DNA of 64,000 bases from UBA1876 sp003446665 (GTDB taxonomy: Bacteria; Synergistota; Synergistia; Synergistales; Thermovirgaceae): positions 806,001-870,000 of the forward strand of contig CP159918.1 of the NCBI GenBank assembly GCA_040616305.1. The letters run 5' to 3'. Numbering within the stretch: the stretch's first letter is position 1; each line of letters starts with the position of its first letter. A program made the position numbers and the translations under genes. The notes below the pieces were generated by a model, which worked only from the letters and a program-made list of their open reading frames with translations, was not told where the DNA came from and searched no databases. Below are positions 1 to 8,248 of the stretch, in pieces.

Positions 1-2060
1 TAAAACGAGAGGGTCGTCCCTCGGAAACGGCCATATTGACGTCCAGGTTGACGGACCGGTCGATAAGGTCTCTTTTCCCTCAACATATGAGGCATGATGT
101 CCACGTGGTGATTACGACCCTTTCCGTTGACCAGGAAAACCCCCCGAACATCCTTGCCATCAACGGCGCGTCCGCGGCCCTGGCGATTTCGGAAATACCC
201 TGGAACGGACCTGTCGGCGCGGTACGTATCGGGTGTATAGAAGGAGAGCTAGTAGTAAATCCTACGGAAAGCATGCTGGAGCGTAGTACACTCGACCTTG
301 TCGTGAGCGGTCACAGAGACGGCATCACTATGGTCGAAGCCGGAGCCTTCGAGATCTCCGAGGAAATACTTGTGGATGCCCTGGAACTGGCACAGAAGGA
401 AATCCGGAAGATCGTCGATCAGATACTCGAAATGGCCGCGGCCGTGGGGAAGGAAAAGATCGATATTCCAGATCCTGAGGCACACCCGGAAATCGATTCC
501 TGGATTTTTGAAAACCTCTATGGCGAGATCTACGAAGCAGTCCAGATAAACGAGAAAAAACCGCGTGCCAAAGCAATTTCGGCCATTACGGAACGCGCCC
601 TCGAAGCCTTGGCGGAAGAATATCCAGAAAAGGAAGCATACATAGCAAGCGTTGTGGAAAGCCTGGTTAAAAAATCCCTTCGTGAAAGCATACTGAAGGA
701 AAACAAAAGAGCCGATGGACGTGCTCTGGACGAAATTCGTCCCATCAGCTGTGAAGTGGGAGTCTTGCCGCGCACCCATGGTTCCGCCCTCTTTACCAGG
801 GGTGAGACACAGGCATTGGTTACAACTACCCTCGGGATGGTAGGGGAGGACGACCAGATAGTGGACGGCCTCAAGCACGATGAGCCCGCAAAACGTTTCA
901 TGCTGCACTATAATTTCCCGCCCTTTTCAGTTGGCGAGGTTCGTCCCATGCGTGGGCCCGGAAGGCGCGAAATCGGCCATGGAGCTCTGGCGGAACGGGC
1001 AGTGAAGCCTCTTTTGCCCGACGAGAACGAATTCCCTTACATCGTGAGGGTGGTATCGGATATTCTCGAGTCCAACGGCTCGAGCTCCATGGCTACCGTT
1101 TGCGGAGCGAGCCTTTCTCTCATGGACGCCGGCGTCAAGCTGGGAAGACACGTAGCGGGTGTAGCCATGGGTCTCATCAAGGAAGATGACGACGTCGCCG
1201 TGCTTTCCGATATACAGGGGCTTGAAGACCATTACGGGGATATGGATTTCAAGGTCACCGGAACACGCTCCGGGGTGACGGCTCTTCAAATGGACAACAA
1301 GGCAGGAGGCATAACCAGGGAGATCTTGAGCAATGCCCTGGAGCAGGCCAAAAGGGGACGCCTTTTCATCCTCGACAAAATGGAGGAAGCCATAAAAGAG
1401 CCCAGGGAAGAAGTTTCCAGCTATGCTCCGCGTGTCTACACCATAAATATAGATACCGACAAGATCAGGGACATCATAGGTCCAGGAGGGAAAACTATCC
1501 GAAGCATTGTAGCCCAGACGGGCGTCAAGGTCGATGTGGAGGACGATGGTCGCGTGTTTGTGGCTTCGCCTTCCAGAGAAGCCGCCGAAAAAGCCCTTGC
1601 AATTATCGAAAACCTCGTTAAGGAAGTTGAGGCCGGCGAAGTCTATATAGGCAAGGTCACCCGTCTAATGCCTTTCGGGGCTTTCGTGGAAGTATTGCCG
1701 GGAAAGGAAGGCCTGCTGCACGTGAGCGAGATAAGCACCAGGCGTGTGCCTAAAGTAGACGACGTGCTCAAGCCGGGTGACACCGTCCTTGTCATCGTGA
1801 AGGAAATCGATGATATGGGTCGGATCAACCTCTCCAGGAAACGTTTGCTGGACAAGCGGGATTCCCTGGACGAAAGCTTCCGGGAGGCGCTTGCCGGTGA
1901 GCTCGAGCGGGAGGAGGAAATTTCCAGGCTTCCGCGTGCAACCGAAACAGAAAGGCCTCCTCGCGAGCATGACAGGGATGGCGGAAAAAGTGGCGACAGT
2001 CCGGGATCCCGGGGTGGAAGGCGGCCATCAAGAAACCAGGGACAGGGAAGGAACCGATAA
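1..2060 (+). CDS. pnp: Polynucleotide phosphorylase, 5' end outside window
   Basis: Phosphorolytic 3'-to-5' exoribonuclease and RNA-tailing enzyme. The frame is open from base 3, and the residues read before the first possible start codon (KREGRPSE followed by AILTSRLTDR) are the conserved interior of the first RNase PH domain. Roughly the first 60 residues are therefore missing because the window begins inside the gene. The visible part holds the rest of RNase PH domain 1, a helical linker, RNase PH domain 2, a KH domain (IIGPGGKTI near base 1485) and an S1 domain (near 1640-1850), then an Arg/Glu/Gly-rich tail. dut follows after 4 bases, so the two are probably co-transcribed. Confidence 0.97.
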   Translation, partial: KREGRPSETAILTSRLTDRSIRSLFPQHMRHDVHVVITTLSVDQENPPNILAINGASAALAISEIPWNGPVGAVRIGCIEGELVVNPTESMLERSTLDLVVSGHRDGITMVEAGAFEISEEILVDALELAQKEIRKIVDQILEMAAAVGKEKIDIPDPEAHPEIDSWIFENLYGEIYEAVQINEKKPRAKAISAITERALEALAEEYPEKEAYIASVVESLVKKSLRESILKENKRADGRALDEIRPISCEVGVLPRTHGSALFTRGETQALVTTTLGMVGEDDQIVDGLKHDEPAKRFMLHYNFPPFSVGEVRPMRGPGRREIGHGALAERAVKPLLPDENEFPYIVRVVSDILESNGSSSMATVCGASLSLMDAGVKLGRHVAGVAMGLIKEDDDVAVLSDIQGLEDHYGDMDFKVTGTRSGVTALQMDNKAGGITREILSNALEQAKRGRLFILDKMEEAIKEPREEVSSYAPRVYTINIDTDKIRDIIGPGGKTIRSIVAQTGVKVDVEDDGRVFVASPSREAAEKALAIIENLVKEVEAGEVYIGKVTRLMPFGAFVEVLPGKEGLLHVSEISTRRVPKVDDVLKPGDTVLVIVKEIDDMGRINLSRKRLLDKRDSLDESFREALAGELEREEEISRLPRATETERPPREHDRDGGKSGDSPGSRGGRRPSRNQGQGRNR

Positions 2061-2064
2061 CGGC

Positions 2065-2508
2065 ATGGAAAAACTGAGAGTGCGTGTTTCGCGAAGCGAA
2101 GGCTCAGGTGACCTTCCGCTTCCTGAATATGCCACTTCGGGGTCTTCGGGTATGGACGTGTTGGCTGCCGAATCGTGTGTAATCCCTCCGGGGAGGTGGC
2201 ATGCTGTTGGAACGGGGCTTTACCTAGAGGTTCCCGAAGGGTACGAGTGTCAGGTCAGGCCACGCAGCGGTCTGGCCCTTAAAGAAGGCGTAACTATATT
2301 AAACGCCCCGGGCACAGTCGACAGCGACTATCGAGGTGAGGTCAAAGTCATCCTAATCAACCATGGAGACGAGCCTTTCAAAATCGAGCGGGGAGACCGC
2401 ATAGCCCAGCTCATTATTGCCCCGGTTACGCGGGCTTGCCTCGTAATGGAAGAAAGCCTTTCGGAAACGGCTCGTGGCTCCGGGGGGTTTGGAAGTACCG
2501 GCAAGTAG
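2065..2508 (+). CDS. dut: Deoxyuridine 5'-triphosphate nucleotidohydrolase (dUTPase)
   Basis: Hydrolyses dUTP to dUMP and pyrophosphate, keeping uracil out of DNA and feeding thymidylate synthesis. The 147-residue protein shows the trimeric dUTPase motifs in order: SGMDVLA, PRSGLALKEGV, GTVDSDYRGEV, GDRIAQLI and the C-terminal RGSGGFGSTGK that closes over the active site. A longer frame opens upstream inside pnp. The ATG at 2065 is preferred because it lies just past the pnp stop, follows a purine-rich GGGAAGG stretch and gives a normal family length. It pairs functionally with the flavin-dependent ThyX at 21126. Confidence 0.95.
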   Translation: MEKLRVRVSRSEGSGDLPLPEYATSGSSGMDVLAAESCVIPPGRWHAVGTGLYLEVPEGYECQVRPRSGLALKEGVTILNAPGTVDSDYRGEVKVILINHGDEPFKIERGDRIAQLIIAPVTRACLVMEESLSETARGSGGFGSTGK

Positions 2509-2545
2509 CCGGCGGCAAGAGGCAACGAGTAAAATTTGCGCAGGC

Positions 2546-2577
2546 AAAAAAACGGGGGCCGGCACAAAGCCGGCCCC
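2546..2577 (-). terminator. Intrinsic terminator of the transporter-metS operon
   Basis: A perfect 9-bp GC-rich stem (2555-2563 with 2569-2577) with a 5-base loop is followed on the minus strand by seven consecutive T residues (2552-2546). On the plus strand the bases after the stem are only weakly T-rich, so it would end dut transcripts less well. Confidence 0.88.
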
Positions 2578-2611
2578 TGCCTGTTTCAGTTAAGTTGCTT
2601 GTTCCGGGTTT

Positions 2612-2707
2612 TTAGCGGTTTTTTGACCCCGCAGTTTTCTTGACGCACCACAAAGTGCCGCCCCAAACCAGAAGAAGGATCAAAATCATGTATAATTGCC
2701 AACCCAT
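2612..2707 (-). CDS. metS: MetS-type small subunit of an NSS amino-acid transporter
   Basis: A 31-residue single-span peptide, MGWQLYMILILLLVWGG followed by a short basic tail. It has a strong AGGAGGT ribosome-binding site six bases before its ATG. A tiny hydrophobic protein beginning just downstream of an NSS (neurotransmitter:sodium symporter) transporter gene matches the MetS small subunits described for MetP-type methionine/alanine importers. It sits 163 bases after the transporter stop and directly before the operon terminator. It was found by reading the minus strand because it is below usual gene-finder length. The assignment rests on size, topology and context; the exact substrate is not shown. 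Confidence 0.8.
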   Translation of the reverse strand: MGWQLYMILILLLVWGGTLWCVKKTAGSKNR

Positions 2708-2841
2708 CGGTTTACCTCCTCTGTCTTCGAATTACGAGATTACCTCTTGAACTTCGGTCTGCTTATAACTCTCGCTATTGGCATCACCTGCATGGTTTTT
2801 CTTCGCCCAGCAAGCCGCTTGCCTTTTGTTAAGTAATCTAC

Positions 2842-2869
2842 CCTTTGGCCTGTGGGTCGACGCCAAAGG
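2842..2869 (-). promoter_or_regulatory. Intercistronic hairpin between transporter and metS
   Basis: A perfect 8-bp stem (2842-2849 with 2862-2869) with a 12-base loop begins directly after the transporter stop codon. No T-run follows on the minus strand, so it is not a standard terminator. It more likely protects or processes the mRNA and sets the ratio of transporter to small subunit. Confidence 0.5.
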
Positions 2870-4342
2870 TTACTCAGTCGCCTCAAACTTGCTGGTCATC
2901 CTGTCGGCAAGCCAATTGTTAAGTACAAGGAAGACCACCAGCATGATTCCCCACTGGTAAATCATGGTGCCCACGGTAAATGTGTACTCCGAAATGGGCA
3001 GCCACTTCATGTAGCTTTCGGGATACCAGCTTGCGGCCTGTTTTATCCACCACCCGAAGATGATGACGAACCACAGGGGGAAGAGGTAAATCAGCTTCCA
3101 CATCCAGGCGGCCTTCAGGTCCGAAACGGGCTCGATGTACTCTTCCCAGATCTTGTTTACGCCCACCTTCATGGCTCCGATGGAGAAGAGCAGTCCGCTT
3201 AGAAGCAGCCCGACGCCCCAGACCCAGTCCTGGTTGTCCAGGAAACTGATGCTCATGGACGAAGGAAGCCCCAAAACAGTGATACCTATGCCCGCGGCCA
3301 AGGCAGCCTTGTGGCGGGGCCATCCCGCGTCCATGAAAAGCCGAACGCCCAGCTCTACCATGGAAAGGAGCGAGCTCAATGCGGCGAAAATAAGCGCAAG
3401 GAAGAAGAGCCCGGCGAATAGCGTGCCGCCCGGCATGACGGTAAAAAGCTTAGTCAGGTGGATGAAAGCGAGCCCCGTGTTTCCGGAAGCGACGGCGGCC
3501 TGGGGATCTTCGGAAAGGGCGAATATGGTGGGGATGATTGCCATGGCGGCGAGAAGGCCCGCGGAAGTGTCGGCGAAAGCTATGGTAGTCGCGTTCAGGG
3601 ATATGTCTTCAGTTTTTTTGACGTATACGTAGTATGTCAGAAGAAGTCCCCAACCTGCTCCGGTAGACCATGCAACCTGGGTAAAGGCCTCAAGCCAAAG
3701 ACGTCCCTGGAGAAATGTCTCGAATTTGGGTTCGAAAAGGAACTGGAGCCCCTTGACGGCTCCCGGAAGCATTACGGCGCGTGTGGCCAGGATTATGAGC
3801 AGCACGAAGAGCGAAGGGATAAGGATCTTGTTGATCTTCTCCAGTCCCTGGGAGACGCCCTTGAAGATTACGACAGTGGCTATGACCATGGAGAAGATAT
3901 GCCATGGTACCATGGCCCCCGGTGTGGTTGAAAAAGCGGTCCAAAGAGCCTCAGTGTCGAGTCCCGGCTTTATGACGCCCGTCAGGACGTAGACGAAATA
4001 CCTTACGCACCAGCCCATTACGACGGCGTAATAGAAGGCGATTCCAAGCGAAATCCAGGCCACACAGCCGCCGGCCCAGGTCCATTTGCGTCCCATCATC
4101 ACCTTGAAGGACCCTATAACGCCCATCCTGGAGATCTTGCCCCAGACTTCTTCTGCCATTAAAAGCGGAATCGCCCAGAGGAACAATCCTATGAGAACAG
4201 CTATAACAAAGGCTCCGCCGCCTTGTGACGCCGCGACTCGGGGAAAACGCCAGATGTTTCCGGTTCCGACGGCCATGCCTATGGCCGAGAAGATAAGGCC
4301 CCATCGGGTTACCCACTGGTCGGCTTTTTTGATTTCTGCCAT
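2870..4342 (-). CDS. Sodium-dependent amino-acid transporter, NSS family
   Basis: A 490-residue inner-membrane symporter of the neurotransmitter:sodium symporter family, importing an amino acid with Na+. The N-terminus carries the family hallmark in the first helix (FSAIGMAVGTGNIWRFP), where the unwound segment forms the Na+ and substrate sites. About eleven to twelve hydrophobic segments follow. The ATG is preceded by GGAGGG about nine bases upstream. Downstream lies a MetS-like small subunit, which points to the MetP-type subgroup (methionine, alanine or branched-chain substrates). The substrate cannot be fixed from sequence alone. Confidence 0.92.
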   Translation of the reverse strand: MAEIKKADQWVTRWGLIFSAIGMAVGTGNIWRFPRVAASQGGGAFVIAVLIGLFLWAIPLLMAEEVWGKISRMGVIGSFKVMMGRKWTWAGGCVAWISLGIAFYYAVVMGWCVRYFVYVLTGVIKPGLDTEALWTAFSTTPGAMVPWHIFSMVIATVVIFKGVSQGLEKINKILIPSLFVLLIILATRAVMLPGAVKGLQFLFEPKFETFLQGRLWLEAFTQVAWSTGAGWGLLLTYYVYVKKTEDISLNATTIAFADTSAGLLAAMAIIPTIFALSEDPQAAVASGNTGLAFIHLTKLFTVMPGGTLFAGLFFLALIFAALSSLLSMVELGVRLFMDAGWPRHKAALAAGIGITVLGLPSSMSISFLDNQDWVWGVGLLLSGLLFSIGAMKVGVNKIWEEYIEPVSDLKAAWMWKLIYLFPLWFVIIFGWWIKQAASWYPESYMKWLPISEYTFTVGTMIYQWGIMLVVFLVLNNWLADRMTSKFEATE

Positions 4343-4755
4343 TCCTTTATTCCCTCCTCACAGTTTCTCTGATACTGACCGTTTGGGAATTGAAAACAAA
4401 CCAGGAATTTGCTCTCGCTACGCTCTGTTGAAAGGGCTTTTTGAGTTTTTTCGGTTTCTCACCGACCTTTCCGGCCCTGGATTGGCTTTGATGAAGTCTG
4501 ATATGGTTGCATATGGCGAGTTGCATCACGCTTAAAATCAACTTGAAGCACGACGTTAAAGGCCTGTAAAACGTACTCGTTAATTATAAGACGAACATGG
4601 CTACTTTACTAGCATACAAAGAAGAAAAAGGAAATCACTCAGAGAGTAAAATATGCGTGTACGTTAGCTTGCAAAAGACGACCTCACCCGGGCTGTGTTA
4701 CAATGCAAAAACGGCGTGATTGGGTACATCCGCTGGAATTAAGGAGGCGATAAAA
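4343..4755. other. Divergent intergenic region between transporter and thrS
   Basis: This 413-base stretch has no convincing gene. Toward thrS it ends with an extended -10 promoter and a GGAGG site. On the minus strand a TATAAT sits at 4588-4583 with only a poor -35, which would give the transporter a leader of over 200 bases. I saw no recognisable riboswitch or T-box in it. It is more A+T-rich than the flanking genes. Confidence 0.6.
4696..4704 (+). promoter_or_regulatory. Extended -10 promoter of thrS
   Basis: TGTTACAAT forms an extended -10 element (TGn then TACAAT at 4699-4704). There is no good -35 at normal spacing; a TTGCAA at 4669 is 24 bases away. The predicted transcript start is near 4711, giving a leader of about 45 bases with no room for a T-box. 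Confidence 0.55.
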
Positions 4756-6654
4756 ATGCCGGAGTTTAGAGGTCCGGAGGGACAGGTTCTTGAAAACGAA
4801 TCGCCGATAAAGGCGAAAGACATACTAAAGAAATGGGAATCGGCCAAAGGCGCGGTGGCCGCACTTGTCGATGGTATCGCCACCGACCTGGGAGTGGAGA
4901 TTGCCTCCGATGCCGAGGTGCTTCCCGTGGAAGGGGACTCCAGCCTGGGGCTTCAGATCCTCAGGCATTCCGCTTCTCACCTGATGGCCCAGGCGGTAAA
5001 AAGGCTTTATCCGGGAACGCGCCTGGGAATAGGGCCGGCCATAGAAGATGGTTTCTATTACGATATGGAGATTCCGGAACAGTTGGGCGAGGACGACCTG
5101 GATGCCATAGAAAAGGAAATGAGAAGGATAGTAAAGGAAAACCTGCCGGTCACGAGGGAGATTCTTCCGAAAGAGGAAGCGGAGAAGCTTTTCGCAGAAC
5201 GTGACGAGATATACAAGATCGAACTGATAAAAGAACTCGAAGGTGACTCCGTAACCATCTACAGGCAGGGGGAGTTCGTGGACCTTTGTCGAGGCCCGCA
5301 CGTGGAAAACACGTCGGTGTTGAAACATTTCCGGCTTCTTTCCGTCGCAGGAGCCTATTGGAGAGGCGACGAGAGGAACAAGATGCTGACGCGTATTTAC
5401 GGTACGGCCTTCGCGTCGAAAGAGGACCTGGAGGAATACATCAACAGGATCGAAGAGGCTAAAAAGAGGGACCACAGGAAGCTTGGCAGGGAACTGGACC
5501 TTTTCAGCCTGCAGCCGGAAGCGCCCGGCTTTCCCTTTTTCCATTCAAAGGGAATGGTGGTCGTAAACAAGCTTGTGGACTTTTGGAGAAAAGAGCACAC
5601 AAGGCGGGGTTACACCGAAATCAAGACACCTCTTATACTGGATCGAGACCTGTGGATACGCTCGGGGCACTGGGATCATTACAGGGAAAACATGTATTTC
5701 ACCGAAATAGACGAACGTCCTTTCGCCGTGAAGCCAATGAACTGCCCGGGCGGCATGCTTGTATACAAGAGCCAGATAAGAAGCTACAGGGACCTGCCAC
5801 TCAGGATGGCTGAACTGGGAACGGTACACAGGCACGAACGTTCCGGTGTGCTGCACGGGCTCATGCGGGTGCGGTGTTTCACCCAGGATGACGCCCACCT
5901 TTACGTCAGGCCGGATCAGATAAAGGATGAAATCCTCGGTATCATGGACCTGGTCCACTATATCTACACCGATGTCTTCGGTTTCCCCTACAGGGTGGAG
6001 TTGTCCACTCGGCCCGAAAAGGCCATGGGCGACCCGAGTATGTGGGAAATTGCCGAAAGAGACCTCCAGGAAGCTCTAGAGGAAGCCGGGGTACCCTACA
6101 GGATAAACCCGGGTGATGGCGCGTTTTACGGTCCCAAGATAGACTTCCATCTTGAAGACTGCATAGGCAGGACATGGCAATGTGGAACCATTCAGCTGGA
6201 CTTTCAGATGCCGGAAAAGTTCGATATAAGCTATATCGGCCCCGACGGGGCACAGCATCGCCCGGTCATGCTTCACAGAACTATCTATGGTAGCCTAGAG
6301 CGGTTTTTCGGCATTCTTATAGAACACTACGCGGGTGCCTTTCCCTACTGGCTGGCGCCCGTACAGGTGCGGATAGTTCCTGTTTCGGAGGACCACTGGG
6401 ATTATGCGGCGGAAGTGGAAGCCATACTAAAAGACAAAGACGTACGGGTTGATAAGGACATCAGGGATGAAAAGTTGGGGAAACGTATAAGGGATGCCCA
6501 GCTTCAGAAAATACCCTACATGATTGTTGTAGGCGAAAAGGAAGCCCAGTCAAAGACGCTTGCTGTTCGGGACAGGGTGAAAGGCGATCTGGGTTTGATG
6601 ACGCTTCCCGATTTCCTGGAGCACCTCGAAACCCTGCCTGACCCTACTCGATGA
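4756..6654 (+). CDS. thrS: Threonyl-tRNA synthetase
   Basis: Charges tRNA-Thr. The 632-residue protein has an N-terminal TGS-like domain, the editing domain with the HSASH zinc/editing motif and a later GPHV segment, and a class II catalytic core. Core motifs include NCPGG, RHERSGVLHGLMRVRCF with the QDDAH segment, and GSLERFFGILIEHYAG. A C-terminal anticodon-binding domain follows. A TTG at 4720 would extend it by 12 residues, but the ATG at 4756 has an AAGGAGG site nine bases upstream and matches the family. It is transcribed from its own promoter and is not part of the infC operon. Confidence 0.97.
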   Translation: MPEFRGPEGQVLENESPIKAKDILKKWESAKGAVAALVDGIATDLGVEIASDAEVLPVEGDSSLGLQILRHSASHLMAQAVKRLYPGTRLGIGPAIEDGFYYDMEIPEQLGEDDLDAIEKEMRRIVKENLPVTREILPKEEAEKLFAERDEIYKIELIKELEGDSVTIYRQGEFVDLCRGPHVENTSVLKHFRLLSVAGAYWRGDERNKMLTRIYGTAFASKEDLEEYINRIEEAKKRDHRKLGRELDLFSLQPEAPGFPFFHSKGMVVVNKLVDFWRKEHTRRGYTEIKTPLILDRDLWIRSGHWDHYRENMYFTEIDERPFAVKPMNCPGGMLVYKSQIRSYRDLPLRMAELGTVHRHERSGVLHGLMRVRCFTQDDAHLYVRPDQIKDEILGIMDLVHYIYTDVFGFPYRVELSTRPEKAMGDPSMWEIAERDLQEALEEAGVPYRINPGDGAFYGPKIDFHLEDCIGRTWQCGTIQLDFQMPEKFDISYIGPDGAQHRPVMLHRTIYGSLERFFGILIEHYAGAFPYWLAPVQVRIVPVSEDHWDYAAEVEAILKDKDVRVDKDIRDEKLGKRIRDAQLQKIPYMIVVGEKEAQSKTLAVRDRVKGDLGLMTLPDFLEHLETLPDPTR

Positions 6655-6691
6655 GCTTGCGCCACCGATGTGTCTGTGCTATAGTCCTTTT

Positions 6692-6720
6692 TTGACATAA
6701 GCTGGAAGCCGTAAAAAAAT
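6692..6720 (+). promoter_or_regulatory. Candidate promoter of infC-rpmI-rplT
   Basis: A perfect TTGACA (6692-6697) is followed after 17 bases by AAAAAT (6715-6720), a 4/6 match to the -10 consensus. A transcript starting near 6728 would carry a leader of about 160 bases before infC. Confidence 0.5.
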
Positions 6721-6823
6721 CTATAAAGCAAAAGAGGGGAGACTATTCCCCCACCTGCTGACGCCCAGGGCAGTTTACAGGTCTGAATTCGGGGAAAAAG
6801 CGACTTTCCCGATTGATTTGTTG

Positions 6824-6850
6824 ATGCCGGGCGAATTTAAGCCCGGCATT
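6824..6850 (+). promoter_or_regulatory. Leader hairpin upstream of infC
   Basis: A perfect 9-bp GC-rich stem (6824-6832 with 6841-6849) with an 8-base loop is followed by TTTAAAATATAATT, so it is terminator-like but without a clean T-run. Two weaker hairpins (GGGGA...TCCCC near 6738 and GGGAAA...TTTCCC near 6793) precede it. The infC-rpmI-rplT leader is a known site of autoregulation by ribosomal protein L20 or IF3 in other bacteria, so this is a reasonable candidate attenuator. That function is inferred. Confidence 0.5.
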
Positions 6851-6887
6851 TAAAATATAATTAAAAGAAAACCGGAGGTGTCGGACA

Positions 6888-7472
6888 ATAGCTAAACAAA
6901 GTGACGAACCGAGAATCAATGAGGAAATCAGAGCAAAGGAAGTTCTGCTCATCGACGACCAGGGGGTTAAAGTTGGCGTAATTCCGGTCGGCAAGGCCCT
7001 TGCCCTCGCGGAGGAGCGGGAACTGGACCTGGTGGAGGTGGCGCCTCAGGCCGACCCGCCCGTATGTCGAATTCTTGATTACGGGAAGTACAAGTATCAG
7101 CAGCAGAAACGCGAAAAAGACGCCCGCAGGAAAACCAAGAGCCAGACCGTAAAGGAAATGAAGATGCGCCCTAAAATCGATCAGCACGATTACGAGTTCA
7201 AGACCAAGGCCATTAAAAATTTCCTCGAGGCAGGGCACCGTGTCAAGGTAGCCGTTTTCTTCAGGGGAAGGGAGATGGCCTTCCTGGACAGAGGGCGCGA
7301 GGTGCTTGAAAAAGTGATGAAAGATTGCGAAGGACTTGGAAAAGTCGAAGTGCCTCCAAGGATGGAAGGACGGTATATGCGTATGATGCTGTCACCCATC
7401 CCGCAAAAGAAAAAGCCACAAAAAACGGAAGCGGATTCCCGAGAAGTCGGCTCGCCGGAGAAGGAAAATTGA
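6888..7472 (+). CDS. infC: Translation initiation factor IF-3, starting at AUA
   Basis: Binds the 30S subunit, prevents 70S association and discriminates against non-canonical start codons. The 194-residue frame contains the conserved N-terminal INEEIRA, the LDLVEVAP segment and the C-terminal domain (KEMKMRPKI and following). Conserved residues begin well upstream of the first ATG/GTG/TTG, and the frame between an in-frame stop at 6858 and INEEIRA has no ATG, GTG or TTG. The only sensible initiator is ATA at 6888, seven bases after a strong GGAGGTG. Rare AUU/AUA/AUC starts are typical of infC and let IF3 repress its own translation. It heads the IF3-L35-L20 operon. Confidence 0.93.
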   Translation: MAKQSDEPRINEEIRAKEVLLIDDQGVKVGVIPVGKALALAEERELDLVEVAPQADPPVCRILDYGKYKYQQQKREKDARRKTKSQTVKEMKMRPKIDQHDYEFKTKAIKNFLEAGHRVKVAVFFRGREMAFLDRGREVLEKVMKDCEGLGKVEVPPRMEGRYMRMMLSPIPQKKKPQKTEADSREVGSPEKEN

Positions 7473-7559
7473 GCGGGGCCTGTTTCGGGATTGAAGATAG
7501 AGGCCGTGTATAGAGGCTGAGGCTCGTGAGAAAACAAATTAGACTGGGAGGTTTCCTGC

Positions 7560-7757
7560 ATGCCTAAAATGAAGACTCATTCGGGAGCGAAAAAACGCTT
7601 CCACAGGACTGGAACCGGAAAAATCGCTTACAAAAAAAGCGGACGGGGACACCTTCTGCGCAAAAAAAACTCGAAGAGAATGAGGCGGCTTCGCAAGAAA
7701 GGGTATCTCCATCCCTCTCTGGAAGCGCAGATGGAAGTGCTTCTGCCCAACCGTTAA
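7560..7757 (+). CDS. rpmI: 50S ribosomal protein L35
   Basis: A 65-residue very basic protein beginning MPKMKTHSGAKKRF, the L35 signature, and containing GHLLRKKNSKR. It has a GGGAGGT site eight bases before ATG. It sits between infC and rplT as in most bacteria. Confidence 0.98.
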   Translation: MPKMKTHSGAKKRFHRTGTGKIAYKKSGRGHLLRKKNSKRMRRLRKKGYLHPSLEAQMEVLLPNR

Positions 7758-7832
7758 ACATAGCTTTTATGATGCAGCAGGTATCGCAATAGTTCCAAAA
7801 CAAGACATCCTGACTGAAAGAGGTGAACGCGC

Positions 7833-8192
7833 ATGCCGCGGGTCAAAGGTGGAAGCGCGAGCGACAAAAAGCGCAAGAAACTTTTCGAGACTACCAAGGG
7901 GTTCTACGGAAGGAAGAAAAACACTTACAGACGGGCGAGGGAAGCCTCGCTTCATGCACTCTCGAACGCCTACAAGGACCGCAGGAACAGGAAACGGGAC
8001 TTCAGGCGTCTTTGGGTTACCAGGATCAGTGCCGCCGCCAGGATGAACGACATGTCCTACAGCAATTTTATCAACGGTCTGAAGAAGGCGGATATCCAGA
8101 TTAACCGAAAGATGCTCTCCGAGCTCGCGATCCAGGATATGCCGGCCTTCCGCAAGCTTGTGGAACAGGCAAGGGAGGCGTTGGGACAATAA
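7833..8192 (+). CDS. rplT: 50S ribosomal protein L20
   Basis: A 119-residue basic protein that binds 23S rRNA early in large-subunit assembly and, in other bacteria, can repress its own operon by binding the mRNA leader. It shows the family start MPRVKGGSASDKKRKK, RRNRKRDFRRLW, and the C-terminal RKMLSELAIQDMPAF. The AGAGGTG site is correctly spaced. Its TAA overlaps an ATA that may start the following potassium-transporter gene. Confidence 0.98.
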   Translation: MPRVKGGSASDKKRKKLFETTKGFYGRKKNTYRRAREASLHALSNAYKDRRNRKRDFRRLWVTRISAAARMNDMSYSNFINGLKKADIQINRKMLSELAIQDMPAFRKLVEQAREALGQ

Positions 8193-8248
8193 ATTTCCGT
8201 TCGTATAGTGCCCTACGCACGGAGAGGATAATCGTAAGGGGGTTCCTG

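Noticed and set aside
4400..4420. Minus-strand run with GAG, TAG and GAG triplets, considered as a TRAP site
   Set aside because: Only three triplets with irregular spacing; TRAP needs many more regularly spaced repeats.
4655..4755. T-box riboswitch upstream of thrS
   Set aside because: The predicted leader is only about 45 bases and has neither the T-box sequence nor a terminator.
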